Positions 35,469-44,212 of a DNA stretch of 49,947 bases are shown piece by piece. Numbering within the stretch: position 1 is the stretch's first letter; each line of letters opens with the position of its first letter. The position numbers and the translations under genes were made by a program. The DNA comes from Epsilonproteobacteria bacterium UBA6211 (lineage in GTDB: Bacteria; Campylobacterota; Campylobacteria; Campylobacterales; Arcobacteraceae): positions 1 through 49,947 of the forward strand of contig DISL01000055.1 of assembly GCA_002421845.1 (NCBI GenBank), in the 5' to 3' direction. The notes below the pieces were generated by a model, which worked only from the letters and a program-made list of their open reading frames with translations, made no database searches and was not told the DNA's origin.

Positions 35469-36308
35469 TTATAATACACTTGAAACTAATAGTTGTGTAT
35501 AAGGGTGCTGTGGGTCTTCTAATATTTGATCAGTTAATCCTTTTTCAACAATCTGACCATTTTTCATAACTACTGTAATATCTGTAAGGTGTTTTATGAC
35601 GCCAAGATCATGTGAAACAATAACCATCGAAAATCCAATCTCTTTTTGGAGAACTTTTATAAGATCCAATATTTTTGCTTGTACCGAAAGGTCAAGTCCT
35701 GTAGTTGGCTCATCCAAAAGTAAAAGCTCTGGATTAGAAGAAAGTGCTTTTGATATCTGGATTCGTTGTTGTTGCCCACCACTAAACTTATCTGGATAAT
35801 CATCTATTCTACTCACAGGAATTTCTGTTTTATTTAAAAAGAACTCTGCCCTTTGGCGTATTTTATGATAAAACTTATTCCCACTACCTATTACTTTTTC
35901 TGCAATATTCCCACCAGCACTAAACCTATAGTTCAATCCCAACCTTGGATTTTGATATATCATAGATATAAGTTTGTTTCTTAAAAAGCTAAGTTCATTA
36001 AGGTCGCACTCCAATAAGTTTTTACTTACCCCTTTTTCATCCATAAATTTTTCTATAAATATTTCTCCACTTGTAGCTTTTTGATCTTGATAAATTAATT
36101 GTAAAAGAGTTGATTTTCCACTACCGCTTTCTCCAACTATCCCAAGAACTTCACCTTTTTCAAGTTCTAAATTAACCTGATTAACTCCAACTACACTATT
36201 ACAATGAGGACAAATTGAAGAATTAAAACTTGCACCAGTATCTGAATAACATTTTGGACATCCATATCCAAAAACTTTAGATAAGTTTTCTATTTTCAAA
36301 ACCATCAT
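35469..36308 (-). CDS. phnK: C-P lyase ABC-type subunit with cysteine-rich insertion
   Basis: A 279-residue PhnK, the ATPase that docks on the PhnGHIJ core. Walker A GESGSGKST, signature SGGQQQRIQISKAL and Walker B LLLLDEPTTGLDLS are intact, as is SMVIVSHDLGVIKHL. It is about 27 residues longer than the E. coli protein because of an N-terminal insertion with two CxxC pairs (Cys17/Cys20 and Cys33/Cys36) that looks like a zinc knuckle. The insertion replaces the short loop before VNLELEKGEVLG. It overlaps phnJ by 4 nt (ATGA). Confidence 0.92.
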   Translation of the reverse strand: MMVLKIENLSKVFGYGCPKCYSDTGASFNSSICPHCNSVVGVNQVNLELEKGEVLGIVGESGSGKSTLLQLIYQDQKATSGEIFIEKFMDEKGVSKNLLECDLNELSFLRNKLISMIYQNPRLGLNYRFSAGGNIAEKVIGSGNKFYHKIRQRAEFFLNKTEIPVSRIDDYPDKFSGGQQQRIQISKALSSNPELLLLDEPTTGLDLSVQAKILDLIKVLQKEIGFSMVIVSHDLGVIKHLTDITVVMKNGQIVEKGLTDQILEDPQHPYTQLLVSSVL

Positions 36309-37132
36309 TTTGTCCTTTGCTCTAAAACTTTATCACAATATGAAGTATCACTACAAAAATAGTGTTTTATCCCCTCATTATCGTATACCTCATCAAGATA
36401 AACATCACTATTGCCACATCTCTCACAACTCATACCATCAAAGTTTTCTATTCTAAACTCTTTATCTTCAAATTTTAGAGGCTCTACCTTAGAATATGGA
36501 GGAATTGCATATATCTTCTTTTCTCGCCCTGCCCCAAAAAGTTGTAAAGCTTTGCAGTTCCCTAATTTTGGTGTATCATATTTTGGAATTGGACTAGGAT
36601 CCATTGCATATCTATCTTCAACCATTACAGGGTATCTATTAGAAATCCTACTATCACCAAACATTGAAGTATCTTCATATAACAACACCCAAAGTTTTGA
36701 ATAATCAGCATTTGCATGCATCAACTTTGCTTTATAGGTATCTGGCTCGACTGTTTCTAAAATATCAGGCATAGGAACTTGGAATATAAGCGTTTGCCCT
36801 TCTTTGAGCTCCTCTTCAGGAATCCTATGTCTTGTTTGTATAAGTGTTGCTTTTGTAGTATCCAATGTTGTAGTATTATCTGTAACAGAGGTAATAAAAT
36901 TTCTCATATTAACAGCATTCACACTTCCATCACAACCTTGGTCTATAACCTTTAATACATCATTTTCTTTTATCATAGATAGTGTTACTTGCAATCCACC
37001 AGTTCCCCAACCCCTCGCTATTGGCATCTCACGACTAGCAAAAGAAACTAAATATCCAGGGATTGCTACTGCTTTTAAAATAGCTCGTCTTATCTCTTTT
37101 TTTGCATCTTCATCTAAAAAAGCGTACCTCAT
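36305..37132 (-). CDS. phnJ: Carbon-phosphorus lyase, radical SAM subunit
   Basis: A 275-residue catalytic subunit that cleaves the C-P bond using an unusual radical SAM iron-sulfur cluster. Cluster cysteines are Cys236, Cys239, Cys260 and Cys266, matching the spacing of the four E. coli cysteines. The glycine region for the glycyl radical is GWGTGGLQ (41-48). Expected products are the alkane (methane from methylphosphonate) and ribose cyclic phosphate. It overlaps phnI by 4 nt. Confidence 0.96.
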   Translation of the reverse strand: MRYAFLDEDAKKEIRRAILKAVAIPGYLVSFASREMPIARGWGTGGLQVTLSMIKENDVLKVIDQGCDGSVNAVNMRNFITSVTDNTTTLDTTKATLIQTRHRIPEEELKEGQTLIFQVPMPDILETVEPDTYKAKLMHANADYSKLWVLLYEDTSMFGDSRISNRYPVMVEDRYAMDPSPIPKYDTPKLGNCKALQLFGAGREKKIYAIPPYSKVEPLKFEDKEFRIENFDGMSCERCGNSDVYLDEVYDNEGIKHYFCSDTSYCDKVLEQRTK

Positions 37133-38178
37133 TTATTATCCTTTGCAAATTTCGCTGCATTAGCAAATACTTGTAAATCAGCTTGAAATGTCACATAATG
37201 AGGAAGTTTAAAATGGTTTGTAAAGCCCATAGAATCTACCCCATCAATATGGTGCATTATCATTTCAAAATCACTGGCAAACTCTTTTTCTCCAACACTA
37301 TGTTTTGCATTATAAAGCGATAAATCAAGTATACTCATACTTATCGATTTGGTTTCATTAAAGCCAAAACAAAATCCAAATCCAGTAGTGAGTTGTACTT
37401 CACCATTGTCTTGTTTTTCAAACATTCCAGCAGTCTCACAAGATGTAACTTCAAGCTCACCTACTTTAACTTCTTTTTTTGTAAATGGATGTGTAAACAT
37501 AAGGTCTGTATATCCAAGTCTTAGATCTCCTATGGTAGGATGAACATCTCCATACCCTCTTATTGAAGTATACGCAAATCCTAGCATACTCCCAGACTCA
37601 CCACGGCTCAAAACTTGCATCACTGCACTTCTGGGATAAGGAGCCTCTGGAAATACCCTTGTTATATCTGATATTTCTACATCTGCTTTTAATTTCTTAA
37701 CTAAATTTCTCTGTCTTAATGGTGCCAATGCACTTAACAAAATATTGTCTTTGTCGCTAAAACCTTCAGACTCTTTTAACAACACTTTTTTTTCTAAAAT
37801 TAACTTTACCTCATAATCATTTGATGGTCCTAATATCTGCCCACCTTTAATATCTTTAAATGCTGATGATATTCTTCTAATAACTCTTATTTTTTCTACA
37901 TCAATTGTTTTTGCGATACCAATTCTTTGACAAGTACTTCTATGAGCCCTTAAAAAGAATGCAGCATTCAGTAAATCACCAGCACTCTTTTTAATAGCAA
38001 CTGATGCCAGCTTTTTACTATACAATGACCCTTCGCTCATCACTTTATCTACCGCATAACACAACCCATTTTGCACATCTTTTGTGTTTATTTGTTCTGC
38101 TTTGTTAATACTCTCATAGTAAAAGTTTAAAGAATTATTTATTGCATCCTCACCACCTTTTATAGCAACATAACCCAT
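37129..38178 (-). CDS. phnI: C-P lyase core subunit PhnI
   Basis: The 349-residue subunit that swaps adenine of ATP for phosphonate, in complex with PhnG, PhnH and PhnL. Family segments: MGYVAIKGGEDAI at the start, MSEGSLYSKKLAS, HRSTCQRIG, EAPYPRSAVMQVLSRGESG (within the core), and MHHIDGVDSMGFTNHFKLPHYVTFQ near the end. It follows phnH by 1 nt. Confidence 0.96.
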   Translation of the reverse strand: MGYVAIKGGEDAINNSLNFYYESINKAEQINTKDVQNGLCYAVDKVMSEGSLYSKKLASVAIKKSAGDLLNAAFFLRAHRSTCQRIGIAKTIDVEKIRVIRRISSAFKDIKGGQILGPSNDYEVKLILEKKVLLKESEGFSDKDNILLSALAPLRQRNLVKKLKADVEISDITRVFPEAPYPRSAVMQVLSRGESGSMLGFAYTSIRGYGDVHPTIGDLRLGYTDLMFTHPFTKKEVKVGELEVTSCETAGMFEKQDNGEVQLTTGFGFCFGFNETKSISMSILDLSLYNAKHSVGEKEFASDFEMIMHHIDGVDSMGFTNHFKLPHYVTFQADLQVFANAAKFAKDNK

Positions 38179-38179
38179 C

Positions 38180-38716
38180 TTATACTACCTCCAATTTAGT
38201 TGTTCTGCTCAAAGCTTTTATTTCACCATTTGTTTTATTTAAAAAATAAATCTCATTCCCAAGAGGATAGCTTTTATTTCTTTTGTTAAACTCATACACA
38301 AAATCTTCATCTATAGGATAAGTTGCTTTTTTCTCTTTGTCTATTCCTGGACCTTTTAATGATATATTTAACCCTTCAAAAGAATTTACCAAATAAATAA
38401 TTGTTGCAGAATCTTCAGGAGAAATATAACTTCCTTTTTTAATCTCACTTAAAACACCATCCAATGAACAACAAAAAACATAATCAGCATTTTGTATATT
38501 TTGCTGTTTTGCATTAGTAATTGCATCTATTAGTGTAAACTCTTCTTCTGTATTATTTATATAGCTTACCTCAGAGTAAAGAAGTGTACTTGCTATACTT
38601 AAAGTATAAGAATTAAATATTTTATTTACCTTCTCTACATTTCCTGGCATCGATAATGCATTTAAAAGTACCCTAAATGTTTCTCTATTGTTTTTTTCTA
38701 TATCTGTACTATTCAT
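38180..38716 (-). CDS. phnH: C-P lyase core subunit PhnH
   Basis: A 178-residue PhnH. Typical opening FRVLLNALSMPGNV, central SPEDSATIIYLVN and GPGIDKE, and C-terminal LSRTTKLEV match the family. It is a structural partner of PhnGIJ without its own known chemistry. It follows phnG by 7 nt. Confidence 0.92.
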   Translation of the reverse strand: MNSTDIEKNNRETFRVLLNALSMPGNVEKVNKIFNSYTLSIASTLLYSEVSYINNTEEEFTLIDAITNAKQQNIQNADYVFCCSLDGVLSEIKKGSYISPEDSATIIYLVNSFEGLNISLKGPGIDKEKKATYPIDEDFVYEFNKRNKSYPLGNEIYFLNKTNGEIKALSRTTKLEVV

Positions 38717-38723
38717 CTTTTAC

Positions 38724-39137
38724 CTACATTAAATCAAAACTAACTCTTGTGGAGTTTACTTTTTTATTGAGTTGTTTTTGATAGTTATTTATACTTACTA
38801 TAGTTTTTGTATAAAGCTTTTCTATATCTTTTTGAAATACTCCACTTTCAAATACTGCATCAATCGTTGCGATATACAAAGACAATTCATCATTATCATC
38901 TTGAACCATAGACCAACCTTGTGCCTTATTCACCTCAACAATACAAGAAGTGACCAATGCTTCTCCAGCATAAAACTCACCACCACTAATAGGATCTTTT
39001 ATTGGTACCAAAAGAGTTTGGCTTGTAGGTTGGTTTATTATATTCACTCCCAAACTCTTGTCTATTTTCTTGTAAAGCTTTTCAAGCTCTTTTATCTCTA
39101 CTTTTTGCAGTAAGAAATTCAAATCTTCTCTACTCAT
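38724..39137 (-). CDS. phnG: C-P lyase core subunit PhnG
   Basis: A 137-residue PhnG. The segment LLVPIKDPISGGEFYAGEALVTSCIVEV is the family signature, split here by position (about 42-70). TRVSFDLM ends the protein as usual. It works with PhnI in the nucleosidase-type first step. It starts 8 nt after phnE. Confidence 0.92.
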   Translation of the reverse strand: MSREDLNFLLQKVEIKELEKLYKKIDKSLGVNIINQPTSQTLLVPIKDPISGGEFYAGEALVTSCIVEVNKAQGWSMVQDDNDELSLYIATIDAVFESGVFQKDIEKLYTKTIVSINNYQKQLNKKVNSTRVSFDLM

Positions 39138-39145
39138 ACGATTCC

Positions 39146-40015
39146 TTATATAAACTTACTTCTTACATAAGCACTTATTTTATCAATTACCCAAACAGTA
39201 GCCACTATAATCATCAAGATTGTAGTCACATCACCATGTTCAAAAGAACGAATAGCATCAAATAAATAAAACCCTATACCACCTGCTCCAACAAAACCAA
39301 GTATAGAAGCTGCTCTTACATCACTTTCAAATCTATACAATACCATGGATATAAAATGAGGCATTGTTTGAGGCATGATTGCATAAAAAAGTATTTTAAT
39401 AAAACCTGCCCCACTAGCATTTAAAGCATTCACAGGACCTGGGTCAATAGACTCTATTCCTTCACTTAATAATTTTGCCAATACTCCAGCAGTATGAATA
39501 CCTAAAGCCAAAATACCAGCCATAGGACCAAGTCCAACTGCACTTACAAAAATCAATGCCCAAATTATTTCATTAACACTTCTAAAAATATTCGCTAATA
39601 ATGTTGTTATCCCATATATTGTACGCTTAATAAAACGATTAATTAAAGATTGCCCTGGAAATAAAAGTTCAACAATATTTCTTGACCCCAGAAGCGACAT
39701 AGGAAAAGCCAAAATAACAGATATTACCAACGCAACAACTGCCATCATAACCGTTTCAAGCATAGAATATAAATATTTTTCTATATTTGTCCAATTTGTT
39801 GATGGAGGTAAAAATGAACTATTTTCAATATTTGGATTACCACTTAGGTATTTAACCATATGCCCCCATCCATCATATAAAGCTACCAAACTCATCTCTG
39901 AACCATACCAACTAGCCAAAAAGACTAATGCCAATGCACCAATTATCATCAAATTATATGCTTTAAATGGTGTTGCATGTTTTTTCAAATCCAAAAATTC
40001 TTGTTGCTTATCCAT
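39146..40015 (-). CDS. phnE: Phosphonate ABC transporter permease
   Basis: A 289-residue inner-membrane permease with about six helices. The BPD signature is ASGAGFIKILFYAIMPQTMP, and RSVNEIIWALIFVSAVGLGPMAGILALG (over two helices) is characteristic of PhnE. One full-length permease serves the transporter. It is preceded by a strong hairpin (40031-40051), which separates its ribosome site from phnD. Confidence 0.93.
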   Translation of the reverse strand: MDKQQEFLDLKKHATPFKAYNLMIIGALALVFLASWYGSEMSLVALYDGWGHMVKYLSGNPNIENSSFLPPSTNWTNIEKYLYSMLETVMMAVVALVISVILAFPMSLLGSRNIVELLFPGQSLINRFIKRTIYGITTLLANIFRSVNEIIWALIFVSAVGLGPMAGILALGIHTAGVLAKLLSEGIESIDPGPVNALNASGAGFIKILFYAIMPQTMPHFISMVLYRFESDVRAASILGFVGAGGIGFYLFDAIRSFEHGDVTTILMIIVATVWVIDKISAYVRSKFI

Positions 40016-40030
40016 ATATTTATCCTTTAA

Positions 40031-40051
40031 TAAACCCCTAATTGGGGTTTA
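40031..40051. terminator. Hairpin between phnD and phnE
   Basis: An eight-base perfect stem (TAAACCCC / GGGGTTTA) with a five-base loop lies just ahead of the phnE ribosome site. Without a T-run it is a likely 3'-end stabiliser for phnD mRNA, analogous to the pstS-pstC hairpin. Confidence 0.65.
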
Positions 40052-40055
40052 TGTA

Positions 40056-40919
40056 TTATTTTTTCATAGCCTCTTTTGCTTTTATAAGCTCTCTAGTTGG
40101 ATTGTATGTTGAATCATCTGCATGTGTATATCCGCTTATTTTAAGAGATGAACCTTCTGGTACCTTATAAGCTATAAATGCCCCTTTAATAGCCATTTTT
40201 AATGATGTAGGTAGGCCACCTCTTACAGCTATTGGAGAACCTGGAATCAAATCAGACTTCCAAATTATATTAAACTCATCAGCTTCCCAATGTCTACCTA
40301 TTCCTCTATTAAAATCCAAATCATTATTTGAAGCTACATCTACTCTACCAGCCTTTACCGATAACATTGAAGCTTCATGACTTCCTGAATATATTACTCT
40401 AGAAAAGTATTTTTGTGGGTCAATACCTATTTTATTGAAATGAACAGTTGGTACAAGTGTTCCACTTGTTGATTGTGGATCAGTAAATGCCCAAGTTTTA
40501 CCTTTTGCATCTTCCAAAGTTTTTATTCCACTATCTTTTCTTGTAACTATTAGTGCGTGATAACCAGCAACTCCTTCATCATTTACTTCCATTGCAACAG
40601 CTTCAGCGTTTGCCCTTTGAGAAGCAGTCACATAAGAGTTTGGCCCAAGATAAGCAAAATCTATATGATTATGTGCCATACCAGTAATAATACCAGTATA
40701 ATCATTTGTCATTTTTAGTGTTACTTTGATACCTAATGTATCTTGTAAGTATTTAGCCAAAGGACCAAATTGTTCTTCCATACTTGAATTACTAGCCACA
40801 GGAATCGCAGCAAATACTATCTCTTTTGGCCATGCACTAGAGTCTGCACTCAAACTTGATATAGTCAAACCTAAAGCAGCTGTAGCAACTGCAACTTTTT
40901 TTAAAAAATTTCTTCTCAT
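40056..40919 (-). CDS. phnD: Phosphonate-binding periplasmic protein
   Basis: A 287-residue binding protein with signal peptide (about 1-25, MRRNFLKKVAVATAALGLTI). Ligand-site stretches fit the phosphate/phosphite/phosphonate family: FAAIPVASNSSMEEQFGPLAKYL split near residue 33-56, FAYLGPNSYV and FTDPQSTSGTLVP. It delivers phosphonates to PhnE. It is bracketed by hairpins on both sides in the transcript. Confidence 0.93.
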   Translation of the reverse strand: MRRNFLKKVAVATAALGLTISSLSADSSAWPKEIVFAAIPVASNSSMEEQFGPLAKYLQDTLGIKVTLKMTNDYTGIITGMAHNHIDFAYLGPNSYVTASQRANAEAVAMEVNDEGVAGYHALIVTRKDSGIKTLEDAKGKTWAFTDPQSTSGTLVPTVHFNKIGIDPQKYFSRVIYSGSHEASMLSVKAGRVDVASNNDLDFNRGIGRHWEADEFNIIWKSDLIPGSPIAVRGGLPTSLKMAIKGAFIAYKVPEGSSLKISGYTHADDSTYNPTRELIKAKEAMKK

Positions 40920-40950
40920 AACAAATCCTTATATTAAATTTAATCTTTTT

Positions 40951-40980
40951 TATGCTACACTAATTTTTCGGAGTAGCATA
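40951..40980. other. Hairpin over the phnC stop region
   Basis: TATGCTAC and GTAGCATA (eight bases) flank a 14-base loop, covering the last codons of phnC and the gap before phnD. The role is unknown; it may protect or separate the phnD segment. Confidence 0.4.
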
Positions 40981-41700
40981 TATTTTTTCAATTAACTTAT
41001 CAGTTAATTCACTACTTCTACCGTCAAAGACTACTGTTCCATTATTCACCCCAATGATCCTGTCGCAGTACTCTTTGGCATACTCAAGATGATGTAAATT
41101 TATAATAATAGTTACACCAAATGACTTATTAACTTTTCTAAAAATATCCATAACCTTCTGTGCACTTTTTACATCAAGAGCTGAAACTGGTTCATCTGCC
41201 AATATTATTTTGGGTTTACTTATTAATGCTCTTGCTATAGCAACCCTTTGTCTTTGCCCACCACTTAGCTCATCACATCTTTTTGTTGTATGTTTTGCTA
41301 TATCAACTACATCTATAACCTCCTGTGCTTTTTTTAGTTCTTTATCTTTATAGTACTTAATAACCGCTCTTGGCATTGGTATATCTTTTAACATCCCACT
41401 TATTACATTATCAAGTACACTAAGCCTATCCACCAAACAATACCCTTGAAATACAAACCCTATTTGCTCTCTTAACTTGATTAAATCTTTTTTCTTTATG
41501 TCTTCTAGGTCATATCCAAGTACTTTAAATTTTCCATCAAAAACTTTAATACTCCCAACTATCGACATAAGTAATGTAGATTTACCAGCTCCACTAGGTC
41601 CAATAATACCTATAAACTCCCCATCTTCTATCTCTAAATCCAAATCCTTTAAGATTTTTTCTTTCTTATATCCCAAAGTCAAGTTTTTCATTTTAATCAT
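40960..41700 (-). CDS. phnC: Phosphonate ABC transporter ATP-binding protein
   Basis: A 246-residue ATPase with Walker A GPSGAGKSTL, Q-loop FVFQGYCLVDRLSVLDNV, signature LSGGQRQRVAIARAL, Walker B ILADEPVSALD and NLHHLEYAKEY. The 'DEPVSALD' form and LHHLE are typical of PhnC. It follows phnF by 15 nt. Confidence 0.93.
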   Translation of the reverse strand: MIKMKNLTLGYKKEKILKDLDLEIEDGEFIGIIGPSGAGKSTLLMSIVGSIKVFDGKFKVLGYDLEDIKKKDLIKLREQIGFVFQGYCLVDRLSVLDNVISGMLKDIPMPRAVIKYYKDKELKKAQEVIDVVDIAKHTTKRCDELSGGQRQRVAIARALISKPKIILADEPVSALDVKSAQKVMDIFRKVNKSFGVTIIINLHHLEYAKEYCDRIIGVNNGTVVFDGRSSELTDKLIEKIYATPKN

Positions 41701-41715
41701 GTAATTCTCCCATTT

Positions 41716-42435
41716 TTATTGATTGCTAAATTCTATATTCAATTTCACCCTATCACTTCTAAAAAACGACTCCACATACTCTATTACTTGATTTGATTTA
41801 TCACACACTGATACACTAGATATTTTAATCAAAGGCAAATCATTTTGAATACTAAGTAATTTTTTGTATTCTTGATTATTTGGAACAATTTCAAGTTCTG
41901 AATGATTTCTAAATGGCTTTATAGAATATTCTTCAACAAAAAGTTTTGTCAATGAAAACAAGTCATTATTTATGTGTTGGTCTATATCTTTGAGGATTTC
42001 TGCATTAAAGTAATTACACCCTATCAAAAATGGCTCATCATCTACAAGCCTTAAGATTATTGCATTTGTAAGTGGAGCATTTTCTTGTATCCCAAATTTA
42101 GAAGCAAGAAATTTATTTGCTTTTATTTCCTGTACTTTGACAACATATAAAGAAGGTGTTTTACCACTAGCTTGTATCTCTTTTGTAAAAGTAGTATTTT
42201 TGGATAACGAATACTTTACTTTTTCGGGACTTACAAAATATCCACTCCCTTTTTTGGAAAACAACAACCCTTTATTTTTGAGCTTACCTATACCTTGTCT
42301 AACTGTTGCTCTTGTTACATTAAATCTTTCGCATAGTTCATTTTCTGAAGGTATTTTTTCATTATCCCTCAAATCATCTTTTATATGATTTTTTAAGTAT
42401 TCATATACTGTCTCATAATCAAATCTTTTTGTCAT
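41716..42435 (-). CDS. phnF: GntR/HutC-family regulator of phosphonate use
   Basis: A 239-residue repressor with an N-terminal winged helix (EKIPSENELCERFNVTRATVRQGIGKL, over about 22-48) and a C-terminal UTRA-type effector domain (about 85-235). HutC-family PhnF proteins repress phn genes and bind palindromes of the TGGTATAGACCA type. Very similar palindromes lie just upstream (42453-42462 and 42511-42522). It leads the operon. Confidence 0.88.
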   Translation of the reverse strand: MTKRFDYETVYEYLKNHIKDDLRDNEKIPSENELCERFNVTRATVRQGIGKLKNKGLLFSKKGSGYFVSPEKVKYSLSKNTTFTKEIQASGKTPSLYVVKVQEIKANKFLASKFGIQENAPLTNAIILRLVDDEPFLIGCNYFNAEILKDIDQHINNDLFSLTKLFVEEYSIKPFRNHSELEIVPNNQEYKKLLSIQNDLPLIKISSVSVCDKSNQVIEYVESFFRSDRVKLNIEFSNQ

Positions 42436-42452
42436 TTACTATCCTATCAAGT

Positions 42453-42462
42453 TGTATATACA
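42453..42462. promoter_or_regulatory. PhnF-like operator 1
   Basis: The perfect ten-base palindrome TGTATATACA lies 18 nt upstream of the phnF ATG, well placed for autorepression. Confidence 0.5.
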
Positions 42463-42510
42463 TGTTTGCATTTGAAATACTAACGAATATAAATTACTAG
42501 TTGATTACAG

Positions 42511-42522
42511 TTGTATAGACAA
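42511..42522. promoter_or_regulatory. PhnF-like operator 2
   Basis: TTGTATAGACAA has TTGT/ACAA arms around ATAG, the same layout and core as the mycobacterial PhnF site TGGTATAGACCA. It lies 76 nt upstream of phnF. Confidence 0.55.
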
Positions 42523-42778
42523 GTTACAAATCATGATTCCATTCCATATTAATCTCAAACCCAAGGCATTATGGGTCACAGGCATTCAGTCTCGCCCCTT
42601 TTTTTCTTTCTTTTTGTACAATTCACTCTCTAAGGTAATTTTAGCATGTTCAAAGTATTCTTTATTTAGTTGCTCCCCTATATAATTGTAAATCCATTCC
42701 TAAATTTTGTCATAAGTTTCTCTTAAGTTAAGTTTGCTGCCCAAATTGCAGAAATTAAAGGTTACAGAACAATTACAA

Positions 42779-42792
42779 CTTGTATATATAGG
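42779..42792. promoter_or_regulatory. PhnF-like operator 3, at the reductase promoter
   Basis: CTTGTATATATAGG shares the TTGTATA half-site and abuts the TTGACA -35 candidate (42793) of the divergent aldo/keto reductase gene. Confidence 0.4.
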
Positions 42793-42858
42793 TTGACACT
42801 ATAATATTATTTATGGTAGTATCCTTTTTAGATAAAATAAAAATAAATGAGGTATAAA

Positions 42859-43854
42859 ATGGAATATAAGTTGCTTGGAAAAACTGGTTTAAGTATTTCA
42901 AATATAAGCTTTGGGACAATGACTTTTGGGAATGAGTCCGATAAAAAAGAATCCTTAAATATGTTTAGCTTAGCAAAAGAACACGGTGTTAATCTTTTTG
43001 ATTGTGCCAATAAATATTCTAATGGCGAAGCTGAAATTATCTTAGGTGAATGTATAAAAAACTGCAGAGATGAAGTAATTATTACTTCCAAAGCAGGAAG
43101 TAGAACAAACTCTAATGTTAATGATATAGGAACATCAAGAAAACATCTCATGCTTGAACTTGAAAAAAGCCTCAAACGACTCAACACTAGCTATATAGAT
43201 ATCTATTTTCTTCACTACTTTGACCCTGATACAGATATTGAGCAAAGTTTAAGATTTTTAGACGATGCTAAAAAACAAGGGAAAATACTCTACTTTGGAG
43301 TCAGTAACTGGGCAGCATGGCAGATTATGAAAAGTATTCATATCTCAAAAATAAATCTTCTTGCTAGTATTGACTGTATTCAACCTATGTATAGTTTAAT
43401 AAAGCGACAAGTAGAAGTTGAAATACTTCCTCTAGCAAAAGATCAAAATCTTGGTGTCATCTCTTATAGCCCTATTGCCTCTGGAGTTCTAACTGGAAAA
43501 TATCAACAAACTAATGCTCAAATACAAAACTCACGATTAAATGAAAAAGAGTATTACAACCAAAGATATACACATGATATCTATAAAAACACAGCAAAGT
43601 CTTTTTATGATTTTTCAAAAAATAATGGATATAATCCCGCGGCACTTGCTATTAAGTGGGCCAATTCTCATAATGACATTACAAGCTGTATAGTTGGAGC
43701 AAGAGATATCAAACAACTACAATCAAATCTTCAAGCTTTAAACATCAATATGACGAAAGAGCTTAGAGATACTATTACTAGTTTTTCTTTTGAACCATTT
43801 CCTGCTCATGATCGATTAGAAGAAAATATAGATATAAATAATAAACTAAGATAA
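42859..43854 (+). CDS. Aldo/keto reductase
   Basis: A 331-residue NADPH-dependent oxidoreductase of the AKR fold. Catalytic residues are Asp and Tyr in DCANKYSNGEAE, Lys in ITSKAG and His in IYFLHYFDPD. The NADPH-site segment SCIVGARDIKQLQ lies near the C-terminus. The ATG at 42859 has GAGGT upstream; an earlier in-frame ATG at 42847 lacks one. Its substrate is unknown. It diverges from the phn operon and shares PhnF-like sites, so it may reduce an aldehyde from phosphonate degradation. Confidence 0.88.
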   Translation: MEYKLLGKTGLSISNISFGTMTFGNESDKKESLNMFSLAKEHGVNLFDCANKYSNGEAEIILGECIKNCRDEVIITSKAGSRTNSNVNDIGTSRKHLMLELEKSLKRLNTSYIDIYFLHYFDPDTDIEQSLRFLDDAKKQGKILYFGVSNWAAWQIMKSIHISKINLLASIDCIQPMYSLIKRQVEVEILPLAKDQNLGVISYSPIASGVLTGKYQQTNAQIQNSRLNEKEYYNQRYTHDIYKNTAKSFYDFSKNNGYNPAALAIKWANSHNDITSCIVGARDIKQLQSNLQALNINMTKELRDTITSFSFEPFPAHDRLEENIDINNKLR

Positions 43855-44212
43855 GAAAATATTACTTTTCTTGGTTTCTTTCTTTTTTGAGAATCTCACA
43901 CGCTCCACTCCCTATTCATATCAAAAAGCAACTCCTTTAAATCACATCTTAAGCCTTTCAATCATTGCATATTTTTATATATTCAAAAGCATATATTTAT
44001 AATAAATATACCATAATACGGAACAAATAAAATCAGCCAAGAAAAGTATCTAAGTAACAATGGTTTTTTGAATTTAGGGATAAATAGAAGTAAAAATCTA
44101 GGTATAGCTTTAGAAAATATAATATTTATTATCTTAAATAAAACTTATTGGCTTTGAAAATTTTGTGTTTGGTTTTATGTTGTCCAATGTGTAAAGATTT
44201 GTAAGGTAGTAT
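43855..44212. other. 358-nt intergenic region
   Basis: Contains a degenerate copy of the HD-phosphohydrolase gene tail (43905-43943), then AT-rich sequence up to aat. A short membrane-type frame on the minus strand (43983-44145) has no convincing start. Nothing else is supported. Confidence 0.5.
43905..43943 (-). repeat. Phosphohydrolase gene-tail repeat, copy B
   Basis: Matches 48470-48517 at nearly every base except for a nine-base shorter middle. On the minus strand it still reads DLKELLFDMNREWSV then stop, a decayed form of the phosphohydrolase C-terminus (DLKELLFDVFERNREWGC). Confidence 0.7.

Larger units (their letters stand above)
42436..42858. other. Divergent control region, phnF / aldo-keto reductase
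   Basis: Holds three PhnF-like operator candidates, an ACCCA/TGGGT inverted repeat near 42550-42575, and a GCCCC-T-run resembling the REP-like repeats elsewhere (42591-42606). A possible promoter for the plus-strand gene has TTGACA at 42793-42798 and TAGTAT at 42817-42822. No ORF of substance was found. Confidence 0.55.

Noticed and set aside
43983..44145. A short hydrophobic frame on the minus strand upstream of aat (PLLLRYFSWLILFVPYYG)
   Set aside because: It looks like a membrane peptide but has no start codon or ribosome site; AT-rich DNA yields such frames by chance.
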